DNA from: Achromobacter insolitus
GTDB lineage: Bacteria; Pseudomonadota; Gammaproteobacteria; Burkholderiales; Burkholderiaceae_B
Direction: 5' to 3'
Assembly (NCBI RefSeq): GCF_002209555.1
Contig: NZ_NJIF01000004.1
Coordinates: 62,001 to 126,000 of the forward strand
Length of the DNA: 64,000 bases
Below the pieces are notes generated by a model that saw only the letters and a list, made by a program, of their open reading frames with translations, ran no database searches and was not told the origin of the DNA. Made by a program: the position numbers and the translations under genes. Position 1 is the first letter of the stretch; each line of letters opens with the position of its first letter. Positions 16,711-25,955 of the stretch are shown here, in pieces.

Positions 16711-17793
16711 CTATTCCGCCGGCTCGCGAGCCAGGCGCCGCTGCCCCTTGAAGAAGCGCCAGATCAGCGCCGAGGCGTCGGGGCCGCTGCGCGCGTGGTA
16801 ACGCACCGAGGCGTCGCCACCGCTCCAGGCGTGCTCCACGAGCGTGATCTCGCACAAGCGCAACACCGTCCGGCTGCCGCGCAGCATATCCACGCGGCGG
16901 TAGGATTTGTCGGTGCCCAATCCCAGCACGCGTTCGACCGGCACGCTGTCGGGCGGCAGATCGTTCAAGGCGCGGAATTGTTCGAACAATTGCCTGGCAT
17001 TGCGCGGCGCCACCGTCGGATCGAGTTGCCCTTGCAGGATCATGGCAGGCATGCCCAGCCGGAACACCGCCGGGTCCGCGACTTTTTCCAGCAGCGGCAG
17101 CAGCGGCTTGAGCGCGCCGCGCCGCATCGTGCCGATACCGCCGGTGGCGCTGTGGGCATCTCCCGCCACCGGACCGGAATGCATGGCCACGGCGGCGATC
17201 AGGCGCGGATGCCGCAAGGCCACCAGCGCGGCCATGCCGGCTCCGGCGGACAGGCCCGCGATATACACGCGTTCGGGGTCCAATGCGTGCTTGGCGCACT
17301 CCGCGCGGATCAGCGCGGCGATCAGATCGGCTTCCGCGCCACCATGCGCGTCATCTGGCTGGAACCAACGCCAGCAGCGCTGCACCTGGCGGGCCATTGA
17401 TTGCTGCGGATACAGCACCATGAAGCCACCCGCGTCTGCCCATTGGTTCATGCGCGAACCGCGGGCGAAGGACAAGGAGGTCTGCCGGCAGCCATGCAGC
17501 ATCACCACCAACGGCATGCCGGAGCGTTGCGCGCCCGCGGGCGTATAGCGCGCAAAAGTGAGCCGGCGCCCGTGACCGTCGGAAAACTGCCTCGACGCTT
17601 CCCAGCGGCCTGCTCCAAGCGCGGGCGCGGCGGCGCTCCGGGTGGCGGGCGCTGCGGCGGACTTGGCCGTCCTGCGCTTGGGCGCGCCACGCTTTTTGGC
17701 GGGCTTGGGAACCGCCATGCGCATTGCGGCGCGCTGCAATTTGCCGATCTTTTTCGCGGCCTTGAAAAACAAATTGGTAAAACTGCGCGCCAT
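16711..17793 (-). CDS. PHB depolymerase family (type 1) alpha/beta-hydrolase with basic N-terminal tail
   Basis: 360 residues. The catalytic part resembles LpqC/short-chain-length PHA depolymerases: LVVMLHGCRQTSLSFARGSRMN (oxyanion region), the lipase box GLSAGAGM around the nucleophile Ser, an Asp in ILQGQLDPTVAPRNARQL and a His in EHAWSGGD. There is no secretion signal. Instead, about residues 10-55 are Lys/Arg/Ala/Pro-rich (KPAKKRGAPKRRTAKSAAAPA), like a histone H1 or phasin tail. That suggests an intracellular enzyme tethered to polyanions or PHB granules; this is inference. Activity on PHB itself is not proven by sequence. Confidence 0.85.
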   Translation of the reverse strand: MARSFTNLFFKAAKKIGKLQRAAMRMAVPKPAKKRGAPKRRTAKSAAAPATRSAAAPALGAGRWEASRQFSDGHGRRLTFARYTPAGAQRSGMPLVVMLHGCRQTSLSFARGSRMNQWADAGGFMVLYPQQSMARQVQRCWRWFQPDDAHGGAEADLIAALIRAECAKHALDPERVYIAGLSAGAGMAALVALRHPRLIAAVAMHSGPVAGDAHSATGGIGTMRRGALKPLLPLLEKVADPAVFRLGMPAMILQGQLDPTVAPRNARQLFEQFRALNDLPPDSVPVERVLGLGTDKSYRRVDMLRGSRTVLRLCEITLVEHAWSGGDASVRYHARSGPDASALIWRFFKGQRRLAREPAE

Positions 17794-17998
17794 GGATAGG
17801 GCCTGTTCACCTGCGTTTGCTTGCGCGCTGAATGTATCACACCGTAACTTATAGACAGCGCTTTATTTCTCCTGACCCTGCAGCCTGGTTGCCGTAGATC
17901 AAACGGGCAGCGCGACGCACTCGGCAGGCCGGCCTGCCCGCTTGAGCCGCCGCACCAAAGCGCCTAAGGTGTAGACCTGATCCAACCAAGACGCATTC

Positions 17999-18643
17999 AT
18001 GTTTCCCAACGACAGACCCCAGACCCTGGGCGAGGAAATCGCCAACGCCATCAGCCACGGCCTCGGCGCCGCGGGCGCCCTGGCCTCCGCCCCCATCCTG
18101 ATCCTGGCCGCCGTGCGCCAGGGCGACGCCGCCTTCATTGCGGGCGCCGCGGTCTTCGCCGCGACCATGTGCCTGCTGTATCTCGCGTCAACCATCTACC
18201 ATGCGCTGCCCAAGAGCCGCGCAAAGCAGCTCTTCAACGTCCTGGACCATTCCGCCATCTATCTGCTGATCGCGGGTACCTACACGCCCTTTGCCCTGGG
18301 AGCCTTGCGCGGGCCCTGGGGCTGGACCCTGTTCGGCCTGGTGTGGGGCATGGCGTTGCTGGGCGTGGGGCTGAAGGCCAGCAAGCGGCTTAACCGCCCG
18401 GCCATTTCCACAGGGCTGTATCTCGCGATGGGCTGGCTGGTCATCATCGCAGTCAATCCCCTGATCGAACGCGTGCCCACGGGCGGTTTGTGGTGGCTGG
18501 TGGCAGGGGGGCTCGCCTATACCGGCGGCGTCGCGTTTTTCATCCTCGACAACCGCTGGCGCTACAGCCATTTCATCTGGCATTTGTTCGTGCTTGCCGG
18601 CACGGTATGCCACTTCTTCGCGGTGCTCTGGTACGCAGCCTGA
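17999..18643 (+). CDS. Hemolysin III (PAQR/HlyIII) family membrane protein
   Basis: 214 residues with seven predicted helices. HlyIII motifs are TLGEEIANAISHGLGAAGALAS at the N-terminus, STIYHALPKSRAKQLFNVLDHSAIYLLIAGTYTPF in the middle and SHFIWHLFVLAGTVCHFFAV at the end. The conserved His and Asp residues expected to bind zinc are present. Family members are PAQR-like putative hydrolases of the inner membrane. It starts at ATG 17999 and appears monocistronic. Confidence 0.93.
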   Translation: MFPNDRPQTLGEEIANAISHGLGAAGALASAPILILAAVRQGDAAFIAGAAVFAATMCLLYLASTIYHALPKSRAKQLFNVLDHSAIYLLIAGTYTPFALGALRGPWGWTLFGLVWGMALLGVGLKASKRLNRPAISTGLYLAMGWLVIIAVNPLIERVPTGGLWWLVAGGLAYTGGVAFFILDNRWRYSHFIWHLFVLAGTVCHFFAVLWYAA

Positions 18644-18661
18644 AGACCGCCATGCCCGGAG

Positions 18662-19849
18662 TCAGCCGCGGCCGGATCCTTTCGGCTGCGGCATGGCCAG
18701 CAGGCCGCGCTTCATCAGCGCTTTCATACCTGGCACGAGCAACGCCCCGCCAAACATCAGATCGCGCCACAACCCCGGCCCCGACGCCTGGAAGCAAGGC
18801 GTCAAGCCGCGGCTCAGGGTCTGGTACAGGCGCGAAGGCATGAGCCGGCTGCGGGCGTAGCGGGCCGGCCCCCTGTCGGCGCCGTGCTGCCCCAGGGCGC
18901 GCGCCAACGCCAGCGCGTCCAGCACCGCCAGCGTGGTACCCAAACCCAGCTGGGGGCTCATCGCGTGGCCTGCGTCGCCCACGGCGCAATATGGGCCCGA
19001 CGCCAATCCGCGCGGCCAGGTGTGGCGGTAGGTGGCCACCGCCAGGTCGTCATGCCGCGAGATCTGGTCCACGACGGGCGCGGCCTCGGGCCACAGGGAC
19101 AGCATGCGGTCCTTCCAGGCGCCTATGGGCGCCGCACGCCAGGCCGGCAAAGCGTCATGCCGGATGCTCCAGAACAGTGACAGGCGCACACCCTGAGGAC
19201 CGATCTCGGTAGGCAGTAAGCCCATCATTTCGCGGGTGCCGCGAAAACGCTGCAACAGCTGCGTCGCGCCGCTCCAGCCTGGCGCCCAGAACTGGCCCCA
19301 CAACGCGCCCCATGCATAGACGCGTGAACTCGCCGCCAGCCCCACCTGCTCGCGCAGCGCGGAAGCGGCGCCATCGGCCACCACGAACACATCGAAACTG
19401 GATTCGGCCCGGGCCGCGCCCGCGCCATGCGTCACGAGCGCCCTGCCCTCGCGAGTCTCCAGCGTGGTCACAGGACAGCCGAATGAGAATTCCGCCCCCG
19501 CCCGCCGGGCGGCCTCGAACAGCACCCCGCCCAGCGCCGCCCGCGTCACCGCCCGCGCGCCGTCGCCGACGTAGTCGATGTCCACGACCCGCCAGCCGCG
19601 GTGCGACAGGCCCAGCAGGCGGTCGATCGGCGCGCCCACATTCAACGCCGCGACGTCGACCCCCAGCGACTTGAGCGCGCGCACGCCGGGCGGCTGCAAC
19701 AGCAGGCCAGCGCCGAGCGTGGTGAATTCCTGGTGCTTTTCGAAGACGCGCACCTGATGGCCGGCTTGCGCCAGCGCCAGCGCGGCGGCCAGGCCTGCGC
19801 TGCCGGCGCCGGCGATGCCTATGGATAGCGGCGGTTGCGTAGTCGTCAT
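18662..19849 (-). CDS. FAD-dependent monooxygenase (PHBH-type)
   Basis: 395 residues. The N-terminal dinucleotide-binding motif is IGIAGAGSAGLAAALALAQAGHQVRVFEK, the middle has the DG-type segment FDVFVVADGAASALREQVG, and the GD motif is YCAVGDAGHAMSPQLGLGTTLAV. Together these define the p-hydroxybenzoate-hydroxylase-like class A flavin monooxygenases, which hydroxylate aromatic or related compounds using NAD(P)H and O2. The start at 19849 (MTTTQPPLSIGI) puts the FAD motif at the N-terminus as usual. It converges with the hemolysin III gene. Substrate unknown. Confidence 0.9.
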   Translation of the reverse strand: MTTTQPPLSIGIAGAGSAGLAAALALAQAGHQVRVFEKHQEFTTLGAGLLLQPPGVRALKSLGVDVAALNVGAPIDRLLGLSHRGWRVVDIDYVGDGARAVTRAALGGVLFEAARRAGAEFSFGCPVTTLETREGRALVTHGAGAARAESSFDVFVVADGAASALREQVGLAASSRVYAWGALWGQFWAPGWSGATQLLQRFRGTREMMGLLPTEIGPQGVRLSLFWSIRHDALPAWRAAPIGAWKDRMLSLWPEAAPVVDQISRHDDLAVATYRHTWPRGLASGPYCAVGDAGHAMSPQLGLGTTLAVLDALALARALGQHGADRGPARYARSRLMPSRLYQTLSRGLTPCFQASGPGLWRDLMFGGALLVPGMKALMKRGLLAMPQPKGSGRG

Positions 19850-19912
19850 GGAATGGCGTAAACCGGCTGCCCGGAGGGGCTGCCGCGGGAGCCGGCATAG
19901 TACCAAGCGCCC

Positions 19913-20680
19913 TTAGGCCTCGCGCAGATACTCCGTGGGCGGGCGCCCCAGCACCCGCCGGAACATCGTGGAGAACGCCGCCGGGCTCAGGTAGCCGAAA
20001 TCCAGCGCGATGGAAGTCACCGAGTCACCAGAGGCCAGGCGTGACAGGGCCAGCACCACGCAGGCTCGCTGGCGCCATTCCGAGAACGCCATGCCGGTCT
20101 GCTGGCGGAAATGGCGGCTGAACGTGCGCGGACTCATGTGCAGCCGCTCTGCCCAGGCTTGCGGCGCGGCGCGTGCATCCGGCGCCGCAATGAAGGCCTT
20201 GCACAAGGGCGCCAGGCGCTTGTCGCGGGGCAGCGGGATGTGCAGGGGCAGTACTGGCGCGCGCTCGACCTCGTGCAGCAACAGGGCGGCCAGCGCGCCG
20301 TCACGCCCCGCCGGATCGTAGGCGGCGGGCATGTCCACGGCGTCGAGCAACAGCTGCCGCAAGAGCGGCGACACCTCGATCACCTCGCAGGCCTGCCGGT
20401 CCGCGCGCGCCGCGCCCGGCTCGATGTAGGCGCTACGCGTGCTGACGCCCAGCATGCGGACCTGGTGCGCCACGCCTGCCGGAATCCACACCGCCCGCTG
20501 CGGCGGCACCACCCAGTTGCCGTCTCGCGTGACCACGTGCATGACGCCGGTCGCCCCATACAGCAACTGCGCGCGACGGTGCGCATGGGCGGGCAGCAGC
20601 CGGCCGGGAGGATAGTCATTGCCGATGGCGACGACGGCGCGGTCCAGGTGATCGTAGTGGTCGATATGAGTATTGCGCAT
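19913..20680 (-). CDS. AraC family regulator with cupin sensor domain
   Basis: 255 residues. The N-terminal cupin (PPGRLLPAHAHRRAQLLYGATGVMHV...WVVPPQRAVWIPAGVAHQVRM) is followed by a C-terminal AraC DNA-binding domain (AERLHMSPRTFSRHFRQQTGMAFSEWRQRA and SVTSIALDFGYLSPAAFSTMFRRVLGRPPTEYL). This layout is that of NimR/YdeC-like regulators of neighbouring exporters. It is divergent from the TauE/SafE exporter at 20810 with 129 bp between, so that gene is the obvious target. Confidence 0.92.
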   Translation of the reverse strand: MRNTHIDHYDHLDRAVVAIGNDYPPGRLLPAHAHRRAQLLYGATGVMHVVTRDGNWVVPPQRAVWIPAGVAHQVRMLGVSTRSAYIEPGAARADRQACEVIEVSPLLRQLLLDAVDMPAAYDPAGRDGALAALLLHEVERAPVLPLHIPLPRDKRLAPLCKAFIAAPDARAAPQAWAERLHMSPRTFSRHFRQQTGMAFSEWRQRACVVLALSRLASGDSVTSIALDFGYLSPAAFSTMFRRVLGRPPTEYLREA

Positions 20681-20809
20681 CGCGGGCTGCTACCGTGGCA
20701 ACGTGCCGATTGGCCGAAATTCAAACATTATTGTCCCATCCTCGAAAGCGGGCCACGCCCGGCGGCCGTATCGTGGCTGCTTTCCCTCTTTCCTTATGAG
20801 GATGCAGGC

Positions 20810-21622
20810 ATGCTTTATCTGGTTCTGGCCCTGTTCGGCTGTTTGAGCGGCGTGACCACGGTGCTGTTCGGCTTCGGCGGCGGCTTCGTGGTAGTGCCCG
20901 TGCTGTATGCGGTGCTGACGACCGCGCATGGCGCGCAGGATGCCATCGGCTCGGCGGCCATGCATATCGCGGTGGCCACATCCACCTGCGTCATGATCGT
21001 GAATTCGGTGGCGGCAACGCGCAAGCACCAGCGCGCCGGCAACATCCTGCGCGCCTATGTCTGGCCCCTGGCCGGTTTTATCGCCGCAGGCGCGGCGCTG
21101 GGCGCGCTCGCCGCCACTCGCGCAAGCGGCGACCTGATGCGCTACGCATTCATTGCCTATCTGGCCGTGACCATCCTGGATTGCCTGCTGCGCCAAGGTT
21201 TCATGGCGCAGCAGGACGAACGCCCCCGCCCGCTGGACCGCGGCGTCCTCGTGGGGGGAGGCGTGATCATTGGTGCGGTCGCGACCTTTCTCGGCGTAGG
21301 CGGCAGCGTCATGACCGTCCCCCTGCTGCGGCGCCGCGGCCTGCCCATGGCCAAGGCCGCGGCAATGGCCAATCCGCTGACCCTGCCCGTGGCGCTGGTG
21401 GGCACGCTGGCCTACATGGCAACGGCGGCCAGCCTGCCCGCCCCGCTGGCGCCGTGGATCGTGGGCTATGTGGACCTGCTGGCGTTCGCGGCGCTTGCGC
21501 TGGGATCGCTGGCGGGCATCCGGCTGGCCGCGCCGCTGATCCCGCGAATTCCGGATCGCCTGCACGCTCGCGTCTACGTGCTGCTGCTTGCGCTGGTAAT
21601 GCTGAGCATGCTGGCCGTCTAG
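20810..21622 (+). CDS. TauE/SafE family sulfite/organic-anion exporter
   Basis: 270 residues with about eight membrane helices in two homologous halves. Each half begins with the family signature GxGGGxxxxP (FGFGGGFVVVPVL near residue 21; FLGVGGSVMTVPLLRRRGLP in the second half). The ATG at 20810 starts the first helix. Members export sulfite, sulfoacetate or other small anions, or take them up. Control is probably by the divergent AraC-type gene. Confidence 0.92.
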   Translation: MLYLVLALFGCLSGVTTVLFGFGGGFVVVPVLYAVLTTAHGAQDAIGSAAMHIAVATSTCVMIVNSVAATRKHQRAGNILRAYVWPLAGFIAAGAALGALAATRASGDLMRYAFIAYLAVTILDCLLRQGFMAQQDERPRPLDRGVLVGGGVIIGAVATFLGVGGSVMTVPLLRRRGLPMAKAAAMANPLTLPVALVGTLAYMATAASLPAPLAPWIVGYVDLLAFAALALGSLAGIRLAAPLIPRIPDRLHARVYVLLLALVMLSMLAV

Positions 21623-21832
21623 AACCCGTCCCGCAAAAAATTAAAGAAACATCGCGGCCAGCAGCGACTACGAAATCGCGCAAAACGTTTCCGCCGCGTC
21701 CCCGGGCGCGCCCTCCCGGCGCGCGCCCGCATCCCGTGGCCTGCCGACACAGGAAAACACATCGCGAAACTTGCCCCCGCGCCTCCCGGCTCGGCATCAT
21801 GGTCCGACATTCAACCGGAACAAGGAGGTTTC

Positions 21833-22240
21833 ATGCAGCGTTCCACTTACGCATTCCTGTCCGCCGCCCTGCTGGCGACGGCGCTGTCCGGTGCCCCCGC
21901 CCTTGCGCAACAGGCCAGTCAGGGCCAGCCGCAGGCTCAGCAACGTATGGCGCCCCCGCCCGCGATCCAGCCGACCGATCAGCAATTGCAGCGCTTTGCC
22001 TCGGCATCGCAGAAGATTTCCGGCGTTGTCGACGAATACCGTCCCAAGGTCGACGCCGCCAAGACCGACGAGGCCAAGCAAAAGGTCGTGGAAGAAGCCG
22101 ACGCCAAGATGGTGAAGCTGGTGCAGGCCGACGGCTTGAGCGTCGAGGAATTCAACGGCATCGGCCAGGCCGTGCAGCAGGACCCCCAGCTCAAGCAGCG
22201 CCTGATGAGCATGAGCAAGGGTGCGCCCGCCGGGAAGTAA
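21833..22240 (+). CDS. Secreted DUF4168 protein
   Basis: 135 residues. A signal peptide (about residues 1-25, cut at ALA-QQ) is followed by a Gln/Pro-rich linker and a small helical DUF4168 domain (QLQRFASASQKISGVVDEYRPKVDAA... KMVKLVQADGLSVEEFNGIGQAVQQDPQLKQRL). AAGGAGG lies before the ATG. It is probably a periplasmic protein of unknown function. Transcription should end at the hairpin at 22308-22344, which lies inside the convergent MerR gene. Confidence 0.9.
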   Translation: MQRSTYAFLSAALLATALSGAPALAQQASQGQPQAQQRMAPPPAIQPTDQQLQRFASASQKISGVVDEYRPKVDAAKTDEAKQKVVEEADAKMVKLVQADGLSVEEFNGIGQAVQQDPQLKQRLMSMSKGAPAGK

Positions 22241-22297
22241 AGCTCTCCGAGAGCCAGTGTCTGCCCCGTGGATGCGCCGGTGTCCGCGGGCCAGCCG

Positions 22298-22756
22298 CTA
22301 ACCTTGGCGCCATCCCTCCTGTTCAGGACGGATGGCGTTTTTTTGTTTCGACCCGGCCGCCCTGCTCTGTTTCACCCTGCCCGCGGCCGCCTTCAGCAGC
22401 CGCTGGAAAGTCGGGCATTGCGCGTGGTTTGCCGCGGGGCATTCCGCGGCGTGGCGCAAGCCGTGGCTCATCGCCCGCAAGCGCTTGACGGTCGCGTCTA
22501 TGCTGTCGGCCTTGGCCAACAACAGGTTTCGGTCGACCCGCCATGCTCCCTCCGGCGAAAGCATGGCCTGGATCTCGTCCAGCGACAGGCCGCCGGCCTG
22601 CCCCAGCGCGATCAGGGCCAACTGATCTAGCACCCCGGGCGCAAATCGTCGGCGCTCGCCGGCGGCGCTGACCGCCTTGATCAAGCCTTTGCTTTCATAG
22701 AAACGCAGCGTCGAGGCCGGCAAGCCCGTGCGCCGCGCGACATCCGAAATATCCAT
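22298..22756 (-). CDS. MerR family transcriptional regulator
   Basis: 152 residues. The MerR winged helix is at the very start (MDISDVARRTGLPASTLRFYESKGLIKAVSAAGERRRFAPGVLDQLALI). A dimerisation helix and a C-terminal Cys/His cluster (CPAANHAQCPTFQRLL) follow, which could bind a metal or sense redox state. The last residues are a Lys/Gln/Arg-rich tail encoded over a terminator hairpin used by the opposite strand. A MerR-type promoter with a 19-bp spacer at 22779-22809 faces the divergent DUF2938 gene, the likely target. Confidence 0.92.
   Translation of the reverse strand: MDISDVARRTGLPASTLRFYESKGLIKAVSAAGERRRFAPGVLDQLALIALGQAGGLSLDEIQAMLSPEGAWRVDRNLLLAKADSIDATVKRLRAMSHGLRHAAECPAANHAQCPTFQRLLKAAAGRVKQSRAAGSKQKNAIRPEQEGWRQG
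22308..22344 (+). terminator. Intrinsic terminator for the DUF4168 gene, inside merR-type CDS
   Basis: Stem CGCCATCC / GGATGGCG (22308-22315 with 22330-22337) has an inner stem TCCTG/CAGGA and is followed by seven T. It is oriented to end transcription from the gene finishing at 22240. Confidence 0.85.
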
Positions 22757-22778
22757 GCCGCGCCTCCTTCTTGACCCA

Positions 22779-22809
22779 TTGACTTAAAGTTGACTTGAAC
22801 TTCTATCAT
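22779..22809 (+). promoter_or_regulatory. MerR-type promoter with 19-bp spacer and central dyad
   Basis: The -35 TTGACT (22779-22784) and -10 TATCAT (22804-22809) are 19 bp apart, the overlong spacing typical of MerR-activated promoters. A dyad AAGTT-GACTTG-AACTT (22787-22802) is centred in the spacer. It points to the DUF2938 gene at 22848 and lies beside the divergent MerR gene. Confidence 0.8.
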
Positions 22810-22847
22810 GCCTGCGAACGATGGACTCATCAATCGAAGGACAGGAA

Positions 22848-23342
22848 ATGGTATCGATGGAAGCAACGGCAAGAATCATCCTGATCGGGGTCGGGGCGAC
22901 CGCCGTGATGGACCTGTGGGGCCTGGTCCAGAAAGGCTTGGGCATACCCACGCTGAGCTACGGGCTGGTCGGGAGATGGGCTGGGCACCTGCGCCGGGGC
23001 AAGTTCGCGCATGCCAATATCGGCCGGGCCGAGCCGATCGCAGGCGAGGTGCCGCTGGGCTGGGCGATCCACTACGCGGTGGGCATCGTCTTCGCCGCGC
23101 TGCTGGCCTGCGTCCAAGGCGAGGCATGGTTGCGCAACCCGACGTGGCTGCCTGCCCTGGCCGTGGGCGTGGCGACCGTTGTCATCCCGTTTTTCGTGAT
23201 GCAGCCCGCCATGGGCCTGGGCCTGGCGGCGGCGCGCGCACCCTCGCCCCGGAAGGCCCGCGCGCGCAGCCTGGCGACACACGCGGTGTTCGGATGCGGC
23301 CTCTATCTGTCTGCGGTCTTGCTCCAGCAAGTGTGGGCATGA
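22848..23342 (+). CDS. DUF2938 family membrane protein
   Basis: 164 residues, about four helices: IILIGVGATAVMDLWGLVQKGLG, WAIHYAVGIVFAALLACV, WLPALAVGVATVVIPFFVMQPAMGLG and a last one at AVFGCGLYLSAVLLQQV. The family pattern (GATAxMDLW at the start; FAHANIGRAEPIAGEVPLGWAIHYAVGI) is intact. The ATG at 22848 has AAGGA 6 nt upstream. It is probably induced by the divergent MerR-type protein through the promoter at 22779-22809. Function unknown. Confidence 0.88.
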   Translation: MVSMEATARIILIGVGATAVMDLWGLVQKGLGIPTLSYGLVGRWAGHLRRGKFAHANIGRAEPIAGEVPLGWAIHYAVGIVFAALLACVQGEAWLRNPTWLPALAVGVATVVIPFFVMQPAMGLGLAAARAPSPRKARARSLATHAVFGCGLYLSAVLLQQVWA

Positions 23343-23436
23343 TCGACAAGTAAGGCAACCGTCAGCCGCCAGGCCTGCGCAAGCGGTTATCCTGTTTCCG
23401 GATTTCCTTACCGACACGCAGAAGGAGCGCAGTATC

Positions 23437-24138
23437 TTGACCACGGATCTCACTCTCTATGACCTGGCGGGCGCCGACGCATCGCTGCGTTTCAGCCCGC
23501 ACTGCTGGAAGACCCATATGGCGCTGGCGCACAAAGGCCTGACGGCCACGACCGTGCCCTGGCGCTTCACGGAAAAAGAAGCGATAGATTTTTCCGGCCA
23601 GAAGCTCGTGCCTGTGCTGGTGCACGGCACCCATGTCGTCAGCGATTCCTGGCAGATCGCGTGCTACCTCGAAGACCACTTCCCCGAGCGGCCCTCGCTG
23701 TTCGGTGGCGCCACCGGCCGCGCGCTGAGCCTGTTCGCGAATTCATGGGCCGACACCACCCTGGTGCCGACCCTGGCGCGGCTGCTGCTGCCCAGCATCC
23801 ATGGCCTGATCCATGAAAAAGACCGGGACTATTTCCGCGCCACGCGGGAAAAGCGCTTTGGCAAGCTGGAGGATCTGCCCGCAGGCTACGACGAACAGGT
23901 CGCAGCACTGCGCGCCGCATTGCTGCCGTTGCGGCAGATGCTGGGCAAACAGCCCTATCTGGCGGGCGAGCAGCCGGCCTATGCCGACTATGCAGTGTTC
24001 GGCATGTTCATGTGGGCGCGCTGCACCAGCACGTTGGAACTGCTGGCCGAGGACGATCCCGTCCATGCCTGGCGCGAACGGCTGCTGGACGCGCATGATG
24101 GCATGGCCCGCAGCGCGCCGACGGCCGCGCAACCCTGA
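23437..24138 (+). CDS. Glutathione S-transferase family protein
   Basis: 233 residues. The N-terminal thioredoxin-like domain (LTLYDLAGADASLRFSPHCWKTHMALAHKGL; cis-Pro region KLVPVLVHG; VVSDSWQIACYLEDHFP for glutathione gamma-glutamyl binding) is followed by an all-helical C-terminal domain from about residue 95. It starts at a TTG (23437) preceded by GAAGGAG; no ATG fits. Such enzymes conjugate or reduce electrophiles with glutathione; the partner is unknown. It converges with the ABC permease gene. Confidence 0.9.
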   Translation: MTTDLTLYDLAGADASLRFSPHCWKTHMALAHKGLTATTVPWRFTEKEAIDFSGQKLVPVLVHGTHVVSDSWQIACYLEDHFPERPSLFGGATGRALSLFANSWADTTLVPTLARLLLPSIHGLIHEKDRDYFRATREKRFGKLEDLPAGYDEQVAALRAALLPLRQMLGKQPYLAGEQPAYADYAVFGMFMWARCTSTLELLAEDDPVHAWRERLLDAHDGMARSAPTAAQP

Positions 24139-24170
24139 AGCGCGGCCGCGCCTGCCGACACCGGCGGCGC

Positions 24171-24928
24171 TCAGGTCTTCAGCCGGTAGCCAGTCTTGAA
24201 GATCCAGCGCACGCCGATCAGGCAGGCCAGCAAGAACACCAGCGTCATGCCCACGCTGACGCCGACGTTGACGTCCGCCACGCCATAAAAGGCCCAGCGG
24301 AACCCGCTGACCAGATACACCACCGGATTGAACAAGGTGGCGGTCTGCCAGAACGGCGGCAGCATCTTGATGGAATAGAAGGTGCCGCCCAGGAAGGTCA
24401 GCGGGGTAATGATCATCAGCGGGATGATCTGCAGTTTCTCGAAGCCGTCGGCCCAGATGCCGATAATGAAGCCGAACAGGCTGAAGGTCACGGCGGTCAG
24501 CACCAGAAAGCCCAGCATCCAGAATGGATGCGCCACTTCGAACGACACGAACAGGCGCGCCGTGGCCAGCATGATGAGTCCCAGGATGATGGACTTGCTG
24601 GCGGCGGCTCCGACATAGCCCATGACGATCTCCACATAGGAGATGGGCGCCGAGTGGATTTCATAGATGGTGCCCGAGAACCGCGGCATGTAGATGCCGA
24701 AGGACGCGTTGGCGATGCTCTGCGTCAACAGCGACAGCATGATCATGCCCGGCACGATGAATGCCCCGTAGCTCACGCCGTCGATTTCGACCATGTGCGA
24801 GCCGATGGCCGAACCGAACACCACGAAGTACAGCGAGGTGGAGATCACCGGCGACAGCACGCTCTGCATGAGCGTGCGCCATGCGCGGGCCATTTCAAAC
24901 AGGTAGATAGCGCGGATGGCGTAGAAGT

Positions 24929-24932
<4 letters not shown>
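24171..24932 (-). CDS. ABC-2 type transporter permease (YadH-like)
   Basis: 253 residues with six predicted helices and the ABC-2 signature FxPxxYxVxGFRWxFYG ([18 protein letters not shown]) near the C-terminus. The N-terminus ([40 protein letters not shown]) matches YadH/NodJ-like exporters. It overlaps the upstream ATPase gene by 4 nt (ATGA), so together they form one exporter. The substrate is unknown (polysaccharide, lipid or drug in relatives). Confidence 0.93.
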
Positions 24933-25852
<920 letters not shown>

Positions 25853-25955
25853 ACGCGCCCCCGACTAGATGGATAGCCAGGGATTTTAACCGTCACGCCT
25901 GACAGGCTTGTTCGGCGTGACGGAACAGTGTGTTTGACCGCTGAGCAAGTTCTGC

